Shown piece after piece: positions 34,834-43,180 of a stretch of DNA of 47,597 bases. Positions within the stretch are counted from its first letter, which is position 1, and each line of letters starts with the position of its first letter. The notes under the pieces were generated by a model, which was not told the origin of the DNA, searched no databases, and was given only the letters and a program-made list of their open reading frames with translations. The stretch comes from Candidatus Neomicrothrix sp. UBA2983 (GTDB taxonomy: Bacteria; Actinomycetota; Acidimicrobiia; Acidimicrobiales; MedAcidi-G1), in the NCBI GenBank assembly GCA_002346745.1, contig DEAL01000038.1, forward strand, positions 970 to 48,566, in the 5' to 3' direction. A program made the position numbers and the translations under genes.

Positions 34834-36036
34834 ATGGCCGAAGCCGTCATCGTCGCCACCGCCCGCACCCCGATCGGCCGAGCCGGCAAGGGCAGCCTCG
34901 TCGACGCCCGTCCCGACGACCTCTCCGCCTTCATCCTCGACGACGTGCTCGGCAAGGTCCCCGAACTCCCCCGCGACCAGGTCGAGGACGTCATCTGGGG
35001 CACCGCCCAGCCCGGCGGCGAGCAGGGCTACAACCTGGCCCGCGTGGTCGGCCTGCTGGCCGGCCTCGACGCCCCCGGCGTCACCGTCAACCGCTACTGC
35101 TCCTCGTCGCTGCAGACCATCCGCATGGCCGCCCACGCCATCAAGGCCGACGAGGGCGACGTGTTCGTCGCCGGTGGCGTCGACTGCGTCAGCCGCTTCC
35201 AGTTCGGCGCCGCCGACACCGGGCCGCACAACGCCCGCTTTGCCGACGCCGAGGCCCGCACCGCCGGCCGGGCCGGTGAGGGAACCGACGAGTGGACCGC
35301 CCCCGGCGGCCTGCCCGACATCTACATCGCCATGGGCCAGACCGCCGAGAACGTGGCCCAGCACAAGGGCGTGTCCCGCCAGGCCCAGGACGAGTGGGGC
35401 GTGGCCTCGCAGAACCGCGCCGAGGCCGCCCAGGTCCGCGGCTTCTTCGAGCGCGAGATCACCCCGTACACCCTCCCCGACGGCACCGTCGTCAGCCAGG
35501 ACGACGGCATCCGCCCCGGCGTCACCTACGAGAAGGTGTCGCAGCTCAACCCGGTGTTCCGCCCCGACGGCACCGTCACCGCCGGCAACGCCTGCCCGCT
35601 CAACGACGGCGCCGCCGCCGTGGTCGTCATGAGCGACACCCGCGCCGCCGAACTCGGCGTGAAGCCCCTGGCCCGCATCGTCTCGTCGGGCGTCTCGGCA
35701 CTCAACCCCGAGATCATGGGCCTCGGCCCCATCGGCGCAATCCAGCAGGCCCTCGGCCGGGCCGGCATGACCGCCGACGACATCGACCGGTTCGAGATCA
35801 ACGAGGCCTTCGCCGCCCAAGTGCTGCCGTCCGCCGACGAGGTCGGCATCGATCTCGACAAGCTCAACGTCAACGGCGGCGCCATCGCCCTCGGCCACCC
35901 CTTCGGCATGACCGGTGCCCGCATCATGACCACGCTGCTCAACGGCCTCGAGGACGCCGACAAGGAGTGGGGCGTGGAGTCCATGTGCGTGGGCGGTGGG
36001 CAGGGCATGGCGATGGTGGTCCAGCGCCTCAACTGA
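34834..36036 (+). CDS. acetyl-CoA acyltransferase (thiolase)
   Basis: 400-aa thiolase. The nucleophile is C89 (NRYCSSS), H355 lies in ALGHPFG and the second Cys is C385 in MCVGGGQG; NEAFAAQ is also present. It cleaves 3-oxoacyl-CoA. GGAG lies ~9 nt before the ATG. It resembles fatty-acid beta-oxidation thiolases (FadA/FadA3-like) more than the steroid FadA5/FadA6 as I recall them. Stands alone with its own promoter region. Confidence 0.88.
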   Translation: MAEAVIVATARTPIGRAGKGSLVDARPDDLSAFILDDVLGKVPELPRDQVEDVIWGTAQPGGEQGYNLARVVGLLAGLDAPGVTVNRYCSSSLQTIRMAAHAIKADEGDVFVAGGVDCVSRFQFGAADTGPHNARFADAEARTAGRAGEGTDEWTAPGGLPDIYIAMGQTAENVAQHKGVSRQAQDEWGVASQNRAEAAQVRGFFEREITPYTLPDGTVVSQDDGIRPGVTYEKVSQLNPVFRPDGTVTAGNACPLNDGAAAVVVMSDTRAAELGVKPLARIVSSGVSALNPEIMGLGPIGAIQQALGRAGMTADDIDRFEINEAFAAQVLPSADEVGIDLDKLNVNGGAIALGHPFGMTGARIMTTLLNGLEDADKEWGVESMCVGGGQGMAMVVQRLN

Positions 36037-36070
36037 GTCCTGTTCTGCCTGGGCGACCAGGGGTGCGGTC

Positions 36071-36086
36071 CCGGCGTTGACGCCGG
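36071..36086. terminator. bidirectional hairpin between convergent genes
   Basis: CCGGCG, loop TTGA, CGCCGG between the thiolase (ends 36036) and the aldolase gene (ends 36129). No T-run, as is common in GC-rich actinobacteria. Confidence 0.4.
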
Positions 36087-36128
36087 CCCCCGACTACTGG
36101 GGAAGGTCTGTGTGGTCGGGCGCGGCAC

Positions 36129-37037
36129 TCACAACCGGAGGCCGCACTGGTCGAAGGCCTCGCGGGTGACGCGCTTTTCGTCGTCGGTGAGCTCCAGCAG
36201 GGGTGACCGGACGCGACCGCCCACCTGGCCCAGCAACTCCTGCCAGTACTTCTGGTGGGCGTGCGGCTTCTCCGGCGGGCGGGTGGTCCGCAGTGCCTCG
36301 CGCACCGGCTCGAGGCTGGCGCTGATCGCCCGGGCCTCGTCGACCCGACCCTCGAAAGCGGCCTGCGTGTACTCGTGCATCCGCCGGTCGGCGGCCGTCT
36401 GCAGCAGGAAAGGCGGCGACGAGCAGAGGTAGAGCCGCCAGTCCAGGTCCAGCACGTTGTCCAGCCACTCGACCTCCGAGGCGGTGCTGACCTGGATCCG
36501 GTCGGCAGCCAGGTCGGTGAGCTCCGCGTACAGGTCGCGGGGGACGCTGTACTTGATGGCCACCACGGTCTCGAGGTCGGCCAGCCGGTTGCACAGCTCC
36601 GGCGACATCAGGTAGCCGCTGTCCGGGTGGCTCCACAGCGCGATGCCGATGTCGACGTGCTCGGCGATCGTCCGGTAGTAGCCGAGCACCGTCTCGTCCC
36701 GCTCGGTGGCGAAGTGCAGCACCGGGGCGTGGACCACGATGTAGTCGGCCCCCACCTGCTCGGCGTGGCGGGCCAGGTCGAGCACCACGTCCAGGTTCTG
36801 GTCGGAGCACGACATGATGGTCCGGCCCCGCCCCCGGCAGGCCTCGACGGCCAGCTCGAACGACCGCTTGCGCTCCTCGACGGACATCGAGAAGAACTCG
36901 CCCTGCTTGCCGCTGACGAAGATGCCCTCGATCCCGAGGTCCTCGGTCCAGTGGCGGACGTTCTCCCGGAAGCCGTCCTCGTCGATGGCCAGGTCCTCGG
37001 TGAACGGCATGAGGGCGGCCGCCCAGATGCCGGTCAT
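36129..37037 (-). CDS. DapA/NanA-family aldolase or dehydratase
   Basis: 302-aa TIM-barrel lyase of the dihydrodipicolinate synthase family. GIWAAALMPFTEDLAIDE starts the fold; the Schiff-base Lys is in VAIKYS. The usual GTTGE motif is replaced by SGKQGE, so it is not a true DapA. Members of this kind include hydratase-aldolases and keto-acid aldolases. The ATG at 37037 is preferred; a TTG at 37082 is possible. It is the last gene of the kynurenine operon (60 bp gap) and may act on a downstream intermediate. Confidence 0.68.
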   Translation of the reverse strand: MTGIWAAALMPFTEDLAIDEDGFRENVRHWTEDLGIEGIFVSGKQGEFFSMSVEERKRSFELAVEACRGRGRTIMSCSDQNLDVVLDLARHAEQVGADYIVVHAPVLHFATERDETVLGYYRTIAEHVDIGIALWSHPDSGYLMSPELCNRLADLETVVAIKYSVPRDLYAELTDLAADRIQVSTASEVEWLDNVLDLDWRLYLCSSPPFLLQTAADRRMHEYTQAAFEGRVDEARAISASLEPVREALRTTRPPEKPHAHQKYWQELLGQVGGRVRSPLLELTDDEKRVTREAFDQCGLRL

Positions 37038-37096
37038 GGCAGTCCGGGCGTGCGCCTTGGCGTCGCTCCTCGTGTAGTCCAACGTCCGACCGCCCC

Positions 37097-38533
37097 TCAG
37101 CCGATATCGGTGCGGTGGATGACGTTCTTGACCACCAGATAGTGCAGCAGGCCCTCGGTCCCGCCCTCGCGGCCGTAGCCGCTGGACTTCACGCCGCCGA
37201 ACGGCGTCTCGGGGAGCGAGGCCTCCAGCGTGTTGATGGACAGGTTGCCGGCCTCCACCCCGTCGACGAGGCGCTCGGCGTAGTCGGCCCGGTTGGTGAA
37301 CCCGTAGGAGGCCAGGCCATAGGGCACCGAGTTGGCCCGGGCGATGGCCTCGTCCAGCGAGGCCACCTGGTTGACCACGGCCACCGGCCCGAAGGGCTCC
37401 TCGTGCATGATCCGGGCCTCGTCGGGCACGTCGGCCAGCACCGTCGGCTCCAGGAAGTAGCCGGTGGTGCCGATCCGGTTGCCGCCCGTGGTGAGGCGAC
37501 CGCCCACCGACACCGCGTCGGCCACCAGGTCGGCCACGTCGGCCAGGCGGCGGTCGTTGGCCACCGGGCCCATGTCGATGCCGCTTGCGAAGCCGTTGCC
37601 GACCGCGAGTCCCTCGACGCCGCCGGTCAGCACCTCCAGGAACCGTTCGTGGACGTCGCGGTGCACGTAGAACCGGGTGGGCGAGGTGCAGACCTGACCG
37701 GCGTTGCGCATGGCTCGCACAGCCGAGGCGGCCGCCGCGGCGTCCACGTCGGTGTCCTCGCACACGATCACCGGGGCGTGGCCGCCCAACTCCATCATCA
37801 CCGGGGTTATGTGGTCCGAGGCCAGGCCGGTGAGGTGCCGGCCCACCGAGGTGGAGCCGGTGAAGGCCACCAGGCGGATGGCCTCGTCGGCGATCAGGCG
37901 GCGGGAGATCTCGTCGGGGACGCCGAACACCAGGTTGAGCACCCCCGGGGGCAGCCCGGCGTCGTGGAAGGCCCGGGCGATGTGCAGGGCACCGGCCGGG
38001 GTCTCCTCGGCGGCCTTGAGCACAATGGAGCAGCCCGATGCCAGGGCTCCGGCCACCTTGCGGGCGGGCTGGCTGAACGGGAAGTTCCACGGCGAGAAGG
38101 CGGCCACCGGGCCGATGGGCTGGTGGTGCACGGTGATGCGCACGCCGGGGCCGCTGGGGATGACCCGCCCGTAGGTGCGGACGGCCTCGCCGGCATCCCA
38201 CTCGAAGAACTCGGCCCCGCGGACCACCTCGGCCCGGGCCTCGACCAGCGGCTTGCCGTGCTCGAGGGTGATCGACTCGGCGATCTCCTCCTGGCGGTCC
38301 CGCATCAGGTCGGCGGCCCGGCAGATCACCTCGGCCCGCTCCGACGGCGGCGTCACCCGCCATGCCTCGAAGCCGCTCACGGCGGCCTTCACCGCGTCGT
38401 CGAGGTCGCCGGGACCGGCCACCGGGACGCTGCCGATGACCTCCTCGGTGGCCGGGTCGACGACGGGCAGGGCGTCACCGGTCGTCCGCCAGGCGCCGTC
38501 GATGTAGAGCCGAAGGTCCGGATAGTCGCTCAT
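37097..38533 (-). CDS. aldehyde dehydrogenase, semialdehyde type
   Basis: 478-aa ALDH with FSPWNFPFSQPARK, FTGSTSVGRHL, catalytic Glu in MELGGHAP and catalytic Cys in GQVCTSP. It resembles succinate-semialdehyde and 2-aminomuconate-semialdehyde dehydrogenases. It lies 38 bp after the tryptophan dioxygenase on the same strand, so a role in oxidising a semialdehyde from 3-hydroxyanthranilate is plausible (inference). No aminocarboxymuconate decarboxylase gene was seen in the window. Confidence 0.78.
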   Translation of the reverse strand: MSDYPDLRLYIDGAWRTTGDALPVVDPATEEVIGSVPVAGPGDLDDAVKAAVSGFEAWRVTPPSERAEVICRAADLMRDRQEEIAESITLEHGKPLVEARAEVVRGAEFFEWDAGEAVRTYGRVIPSGPGVRITVHHQPIGPVAAFSPWNFPFSQPARKVAGALASGCSIVLKAAEETPAGALHIARAFHDAGLPPGVLNLVFGVPDEISRRLIADEAIRLVAFTGSTSVGRHLTGLASDHITPVMMELGGHAPVIVCEDTDVDAAAAASAVRAMRNAGQVCTSPTRFYVHRDVHERFLEVLTGGVEGLAVGNGFASGIDMGPVANDRRLADVADLVADAVSVGGRLTTGGNRIGTTGYFLEPTVLADVPDEARIMHEEPFGPVAVVNQVASLDEAIARANSVPYGLASYGFTNRADYAERLVDGVEAGNLSINTLEASLPETPFGGVKSSGYGREGGTEGLLHYLVVKNVIHRTDIG

Positions 38534-38571
38534 GGTGGTGCTCGCTGATCGTCGTGGTCAGGGGGGTCGGG

Positions 38572-39375
38572 TCAGAACGCGGTCCGGATGGCCCACAGGT
38601 CGGGGAAGGCCGGCCGGAAGAGGGTGGTGGTGAGGTAGGCGGCGCCGTCGGAGCCGCCGGTGCCCGGCTTGGTGCCGATGGTGCGCCGGACCATCATCAC
38701 GTGGCGGTACCGCCACTCCTGGAGGCCCTCGTCGAGGTCGGTGAGGGTCTCGCCGAGGGCGGCGAACCGTGGGTCGGCCTACGAGTCGATGATGGCCGCC
38801 TGGACGTCGGGGTCCTCGCCGACCGTCGCCCGGACATCGCGCTCCAGTGCCGTGGCCGGGACGGCGAAGCCGGCACGGAACATCAGCCGGAGGTAAGCGT
38901 CCCACAGGGTGGGGGTCTCGTGGCGCTGGTGGAGCCGGTCGCCCTCGTCGCCGTCGAACCAGTCGAGGGCGACGCGGTCCTTGGTGCCGAGCAGGAACTC
39001 GAGTTCGCGGAACTGGGCCGACTGGAAGCCGCTGGCGGTGGCGAGGAACGACCGGAAGTTGGCGAACTCGGCCGGTGTCATGGTCTCGAGGACGTCGACC
39101 TGGCCGACGAGGGTCTTGAGCACCTTGAGCACCCGCTTGAGGCGGTGCCGGGCGGCGTCGACCTCGTCGCCGTCGAGCAGCGCGACGATGGAGTCCAGTT
39201 CGTGCAGCAACTGCTTGAACCAGAGCTCGTACACCTGGTGGATGACGATGAACAGGGTCTCGTCGTGCTCCGGGGCCCCGGTAGCAGGGTCGACCGACCG
39301 GCACTGCTGCAGCGACAGCAGTTCGGGCACCTTCAGGTAGCTGCCGTAGGTCAGGTCGTCGGTCGGCGCGTTCAT
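38572..39375 (-). pseudogene. kynA: tryptophan 2,3-dioxygenase interrupted by in-frame TAG
   Basis: Haem dioxygenase opening the indole ring of tryptophan to N-formylkynurenine. The full frame has 267 sense positions. The first 198 residues are intact and include the distal His H46 (FIVIHQVYELWFKQ). Codon 199 is TAG (38781-38779), after which the same frame continues with ADPRF, EWRYRHVMMV (H225, the probable haem ligand), GTKPGTGGSDG and LWAIRTAF to a TGA at 38572. Homologues often have Tyr before DP, so one base change from TAC or TAT explains it. It is either a nonsense mutation, a sequence error or readthrough. The ATG overlaps the end of the upstream gene by 4 bp. Confidence 0.85.
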
Positions 39376-40721
39376 GCGACCGAGAGGGCGTCGGGCCGGG
39401 CCAGGGGGTCAAGCTCGGGCAGCGGCGGGAGTGCGGCGACGAGGGCGTCGACGTCGAGGGTCGCGTCGTCGACGGCCCGGGCGAGGATCTCGTGCTGGCG
39501 GACGGCGCGCTCGCGGGCCTCGGCGTAGGGCATCGTCGAGAACATCACCATGTTGTACCGGGGGCTCAGGTGGGCGGGATGGCGCTGCTCCAACTCCAGG
39601 GCGAGGCGGCGACGAGCCACGTGGCCGGGATCGACGACGCCGGCTCGCATCTCCACGTAGTTGTCGAGCGCCATGTCGGCGATGGCGTCGGCGTTCGGCT
39701 TGCGCTCCCGCTCGTAGGCGGCGAACGCCGTCGCCGGGTCGTCGGGTCGGGTCCGGAGGTGCCGGTCCAGGGCCCGGACGGACTCCATGGCCAGGTTCAT
39801 GCCCTGTCCGTGGAAGGGCACGATGGCGTGGGCGGCGTCGCCGACCAGCACCGCCCGGCCGTCGAGGCTCCAGCCGTCGGCCCGCATCGTGGCCAGGGCG
39901 CCGGTGGGGTTGGCGAGGAACTGTCCGGCGACGTCGTCGACCAGTTCGGTGAAGTCGGCGAACTCGGCGGCGAAGAACCGGTTCACGGCGTCGGAGGTGC
40001 CGAGGTCGTCGAACGTGGCCCACGGGGCGAACAGGGTGGCGGTGAAGTCGCCGGCCGGGTTGGCGAGGGCGATGAGCATGTACCCGCCCCGGGGCCAGAC
40101 GTGGAGCGCGTTGGGGTCGAGCCGGTGGCCCCCGTCGGGTGCGGGCGGGATGGTCAGCTCCTTGTAGCCGTGGTCCAGCCGGTCGGTGGTGGCGCGGCAC
40201 GAGCCGCGGTCGACCAGTGCGGCGCGGACCCGGGAACCGGCGCCGTCGGCGCCGAACAGCACGCCGTACGGCTCGACCCGCCCGTCGGCGAAGGACAGCC
40301 GGGAGCCCTCCAGGTCGACGGACGCCAGTTCGGCCGAGAACTCGACGTGGACCCGTCCGGTGGCCTCGGCGGCGTCGAGCAGCAGGGCGTTCAGGTCGGC
40401 CCGGGAGATGGAGTGGATCACCTCGTGGGTACGGCTGCCGTAGGGCTGCAGGATCGGTGGTCCGCCGTCGACCGGATGGACCATGCGGCCCCGCATCGGG
40501 ATGGTGATGGCGTCGACCCGGTCGATGACGCCGACGTCGACCAGCGGCACGATGCCCCGGGTGGCCAGCGCCAGGTTGATGGACCGCCCGGCGGCCACCT
40601 CGGTGGTGCGCAGGTCGGGCCGTCCCTCGTAGAGGGTGACCTCGTGGCCCTGCCGGGCCAGGTAGACCGCCAACAGGGTTCCGGCCTGGCCGGCGCCGAC
40701 GACCGCGATCGGGCCCTTCAT
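39372..40721 (-). CDS. kmo: kynurenine 3-monooxygenase
   Basis: 449-aa FAD-dependent monooxygenase that hydroxylates kynurenine at C3. IAVVGAGQAGTLLAVYLARQGH is the FAD loop, GRSINLALATRG is the family signature, and GDAAHAIVPFHGQGMN closes the FAD site. An A/G-rich stretch precedes the ATG at 40721. The frame is open and complete, in contrast to the overlapping downstream dioxygenase, so selection on the pathway seems to have continued until recently. Confidence 0.9.
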   Translation of the reverse strand: MKGPIAVVGAGQAGTLLAVYLARQGHEVTLYEGRPDLRTTEVAAGRSINLALATRGIVPLVDVGVIDRVDAITIPMRGRMVHPVDGGPPILQPYGSRTHEVIHSISRADLNALLLDAAEATGRVHVEFSAELASVDLEGSRLSFADGRVEPYGVLFGADGAGSRVRAALVDRGSCRATTDRLDHGYKELTIPPAPDGGHRLDPNALHVWPRGGYMLIALANPAGDFTATLFAPWATFDDLGTSDAVNRFFAAEFADFTELVDDVAGQFLANPTGALATMRADGWSLDGRAVLVGDAAHAIVPFHGQGMNLAMESVRALDRHLRTRPDDPATAFAAYERERKPNADAIADMALDNYVEMRAGVVDPGHVARRRLALELEQRHPAHLSPRYNMVMFSTMPYAEARERAVRQHEILARAVDDATLDVDALVAALPPLPELDPLARPDALSVA

Positions 40722-40752
40722 CGAATGGCCCCCTTTGGCGCCGACGCCGCGC

Positions 40753-42018
40753 TCATCGAATGGACCCGTCGAGCACCTCGACCAGGCGGTCGAGGTCGGC
40801 GAAGGAGTTGTAGAGCGGGACGGGTGCGGCCCGGATGGCGTCGGGATGGCGCCAGTCGCACCAGACCCTCGCCGCCTGCAGGTCCTCGAACACCCGCCGC
40901 CCGTCCCCGCCGGCGACGCGCAGGGCGAACTGGCAGCCCCGCTCGGCGAGGGCCTTCGGTGCGAGGTTCTCCACCCGGCCACCCAGGACCTCGTCGAGCC
41001 GCCGGTCCAGGTAGGCGACCTGGAGTTCGGTCTTGTGGCGCAGCGGCCCGATGCCGCCGGCCCGCTGGAAGATCTCCAGCGAGGCCCGGAGTGTCGCCAT
41101 GGGCAGGATCGGCGCGTTGGAGAGCTGCCACGACTCGACGGTGGGGATGGCATCGAACCGGGTCTCGAGGTCGAAGCGGGTCGTCGGGTCGGTCCCCCAC
41201 CAGCCGTGGAGCTTGGGGAGGCCGGGGTCGGCGACGTGGTCGCGGTGGACGTACGCCAGGCCGACGCCTCCGGGGCCGCCGTTGAGGTACTTGTAGGAGC
41301 ACCCGACGGCGAAGTCGACGTGCCAGTCGTGGAGGGAGAGCTCGACGTTGCCGACGGCGTGGGCCAGGTCGAACCCGACGGCGGCGCCCACGGCGTGGCC
41401 GGCGGCGGTGATCTCGGCCATGGGCAGGACCTGCCCGGTGTAGTACTGCACGCCCGGCAGGAGCACGAGGGCCAGTTCGCCGCCGTGCTCGGCGATCGCC
41501 GCCAGGAGGTCCTCCGTGCGCAGGGTCTCCTCGCCGTCGCGGGGTGCCACGGTCACGAGCGAGGTGGCCGGGTCGTATCCCCGCAGGCGGACCTGCGACT
41601 CGACGGCGAAGTGGTCCGACGGGAAGGCGTGGTCCTCGATCAGGACCTTGTGGCGCTGCGGGGTCGGCCGGTAGAAGCTGACCAGCAGCAGGTGGAGGTT
41701 GGTGGTCAGTGAGTTCATCGCCACGACCTCGTCCTCGTGGGTGCCGGTCAGGTCGGCCAGGGGGCCGGTGAGGAGGCCGTGGTAGTCCTTCCAGCCCAGC
41801 GGGCCGTCGAAGTGGGCCTCGCCGCCGAGGGTGGCCCACCGGTCCAACTCGGCCTGCAGGCTGCGCCGGGCACCGCGGGGCAGCGCTCCGAGCGAGTTCC
41901 CGATGAGGTAGGTGCCGTCGGGGAGCTCGAACTCGTCGCGGAAGCCCGCCAGCGGGTCCGCCGCGTCGAGCTCGGCGGCGCTCAGGTCGGCGGTGGCGGA
42001 CGGGCCGGTGGGGTTCAC
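40753..42018 (-). CDS. kynU: kynureninase
   Basis: 421-aa PLP enzyme cleaving 3-hydroxykynurenine to 3-hydroxyanthranilate and alanine. YLIGNSLGALP at the N-terminus, GFDLAHAVGNVEL with the PLP-binding Asp, and SYKYLNGGPGG with the Schiff-base Lys are typical. The GTG at 42018 lies in GTGA with the upstream stop; an upstream frame extension is not protein-like. Confidence 0.92.
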   Translation of the reverse strand: MNPTGPSATADLSAAELDAADPLAGFRDEFELPDGTYLIGNSLGALPRGARRSLQAELDRWATLGGEAHFDGPLGWKDYHGLLTGPLADLTGTHEDEVVAMNSLTTNLHLLLVSFYRPTPQRHKVLIEDHAFPSDHFAVESQVRLRGYDPATSLVTVAPRDGEETLRTEDLLAAIAEHGGELALVLLPGVQYYTGQVLPMAEITAAGHAVGAAVGFDLAHAVGNVELSLHDWHVDFAVGCSYKYLNGGPGGVGLAYVHRDHVADPGLPKLHGWWGTDPTTRFDLETRFDAIPTVESWQLSNAPILPMATLRASLEIFQRAGGIGPLRHKTELQVAYLDRRLDEVLGGRVENLAPKALAERGCQFALRVAGGDGRRVFEDLQAARVWCDWRHPDAIRAAPVPLYNSFADLDRLVEVLDGSIR

Positions 42019-42569
42019 AGCCGGGCACCGGTCCCCGGGTGGATCGCCCCGCAGTTCGGGCAGGTCCGTGCGTCCTCGTCGGCGTCGAAGGCGGCGAACA
42101 GCGGCGGGAGGTCGCGGTCGATGGCCTGGACCTGGACCTCGACCCGGTGGACGAGGTGGTCGCACTCGAAGCACGCCCACTCGAAGCCGTCCAGTTCGCC
42201 GACGGGCCGCTGGTACTCCACGACGAGCCCGATCGAGTCGGGGTCGGGACGCTGGGGCGAGTGCCGCACGCCGGCGGGCAGGAGGTGGACCTCGCCCTCG
42301 CGGATCGGCATGTGGAACGGTGCGGTGCCCTCCTCCGGCCAGATCACGAGGTCCATGTCACCCCGGAGCTGGTGGAAGAACTCCTCCCGCGGGTCGTCGT
42401 GGAAGTCGTTTCGCTGGTTGCCGCCCCCCACGATCATCACGATCATGTCGGCCTGGCGCCAGACCTGCCTGTTGGCGACCGGTGGGGTGAGTTCCTCGCG
42501 GTGGTCGCGGATCCAGGCATCGAGGCTGAACGGTCGTCGCACCGTCGGGTCCGGGTCGTAGTCGGTCAT
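42015..42569 (-). CDS. haaO: 3-hydroxyanthranilate 3,4-dioxygenase
   Basis: 184-aa cupin dioxygenase that opens 3-hydroxyanthranilate. Iron ligands are visible in GGGNQRNDFHDDPREEFFHQL and later in GVRHSPQRP. A rubredoxin-like C-terminal site with CFECD and CPNC is present, as in the bacterial enzymes. GAGGAG lies 5 nt before the ATG. It is the first enzyme gene after the MarR regulator (37 bp gap). Confidence 0.92.
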   Translation of the reverse strand: MTDYDPDPTVRRPFSLDAWIRDHREELTPPVANRQVWRQADMIVMIVGGGNQRNDFHDDPREEFFHQLRGDMDLVIWPEEGTAPFHMPIREGEVHLLPAGVRHSPQRPDPDSIGLVVEYQRPVGELDGFEWACFECDHLVHRVEVQVQAIDRDLPPLFAAFDADEDARTCPNCGAIHPGTGARL

Positions 42570-42606
42570 GCGCGCTCCTCGTTCCGTCCGGCTCCCGTTG
42601 CCGGCG

Positions 42607-43065
42607 TCATCCCGCCAGGGCCTCGGTGGCGCCGGCGCGGGCCTCCAGTCGTGCCGTAAGGTCCCGGAGTTGCGCCATCAGGTCGCTGAGGTCGCCGGCG
42701 CCGGCCAGTGCCTCGGCCTCGAGGCGGGTGGCCTCGGCGACGAGTTCAGCCGTCAACGCGGCGCCGGCGGGCGTGAGGGTCACGAGGCGTTCCCGGCGGT
42801 CGTCGGGGCTGGTCGTGCGGGTGACCAGGCCCCGTTCCTCGAGCCGGCGCAGGGCGTGGGTCACCGTGGGCTGGGGGCTGAGGGCGGCGGTGGCCAGGTC
42901 GGCCACGCGCAGTCCCCCGTGTTCGGCGAGGACGGTGATCACCCGCCACTCGGATCGGGCCACGCCGGCTTCGGCCAGCACGGCGTAGAACCGTGCCGAC
43001 AGGGTCTGGTCGGCCTTTCGGAGGAGGTACGGGAGGTAGCCGTCGAGGAAGCCCGGCACCGTCAT
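42607..43065 (-). CDS. MarR-family regulator heading the kynurenine operon
   Basis: 152-aa winged-helix regulator. The recognition region is LATAALSPQPTVTHALRRLEERGLVTR, followed by the wing DDRRERLVTLTPAG. The ATG at 43065 is chosen because TAGTAT lies 7 nt upstream; the ATG at 43101 would sit inside the promoter. As first gene it is probably autoregulated together with the pathway, perhaps responding to kynurenine or 3-hydroxyanthranilate (inference). Confidence 0.85.
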   Translation of the reverse strand: MTVPGFLDGYLPYLLRKADQTLSARFYAVLAEAGVARSEWRVITVLAEHGGLRVADLATAALSPQPTVTHALRRLEERGLVTRTTSPDDRRERLVTLTPAGAALTAELVAEATRLEAEALAGAGDLSDLMAQLRDLTARLEARAGATEALAG

Positions 43066-43072
43066 GGGTCGG

Positions 43073-43101
43073 ATACTAGATTCATATGAATGTAGTGTCA
43101 A
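43073..43101 (-). promoter_or_regulatory. kynurenine operon promoter with MarR-type operator
   Basis: Minus strand: TTGACA (43101-43096), 17-nt spacer, TAGTAT (43078-43073), 7 nt to the ATG. The spacer holds the perfect palindrome ATTCATATGAAT (43080-43091). This is the best sigma70-type promoter in the window. Confidence 0.75.
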
Positions 43102-43142
43102 CCGCCAGCTCCGCCCTCCCGGGTGTACCGCTGCGTGAGGGG

Positions 43143-43161
43143 CGGCCGGCGGGCCCGGCCG
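43143..43161 (-). terminator. hairpin downstream of ilvC
   Basis: CGGCCGG, loop of 5, CCGGCCG: a perfect 7-bp stem 20 bp after the ilvC stop. No T-run. Confidence 0.45.
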
Positions 43162-43180
43162 TATCGGGAAGGGGGTGGCG

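Noticed and set aside
38779..38781. TAG in tryptophan dioxygenase as a pyrrolysine codon
   Set aside because: No downstream element or pyl gene is visible, and Pyl is not expected in aerobic actinobacteria. The position is a simple Tyr-type site, so mutation or sequence error is more likely.
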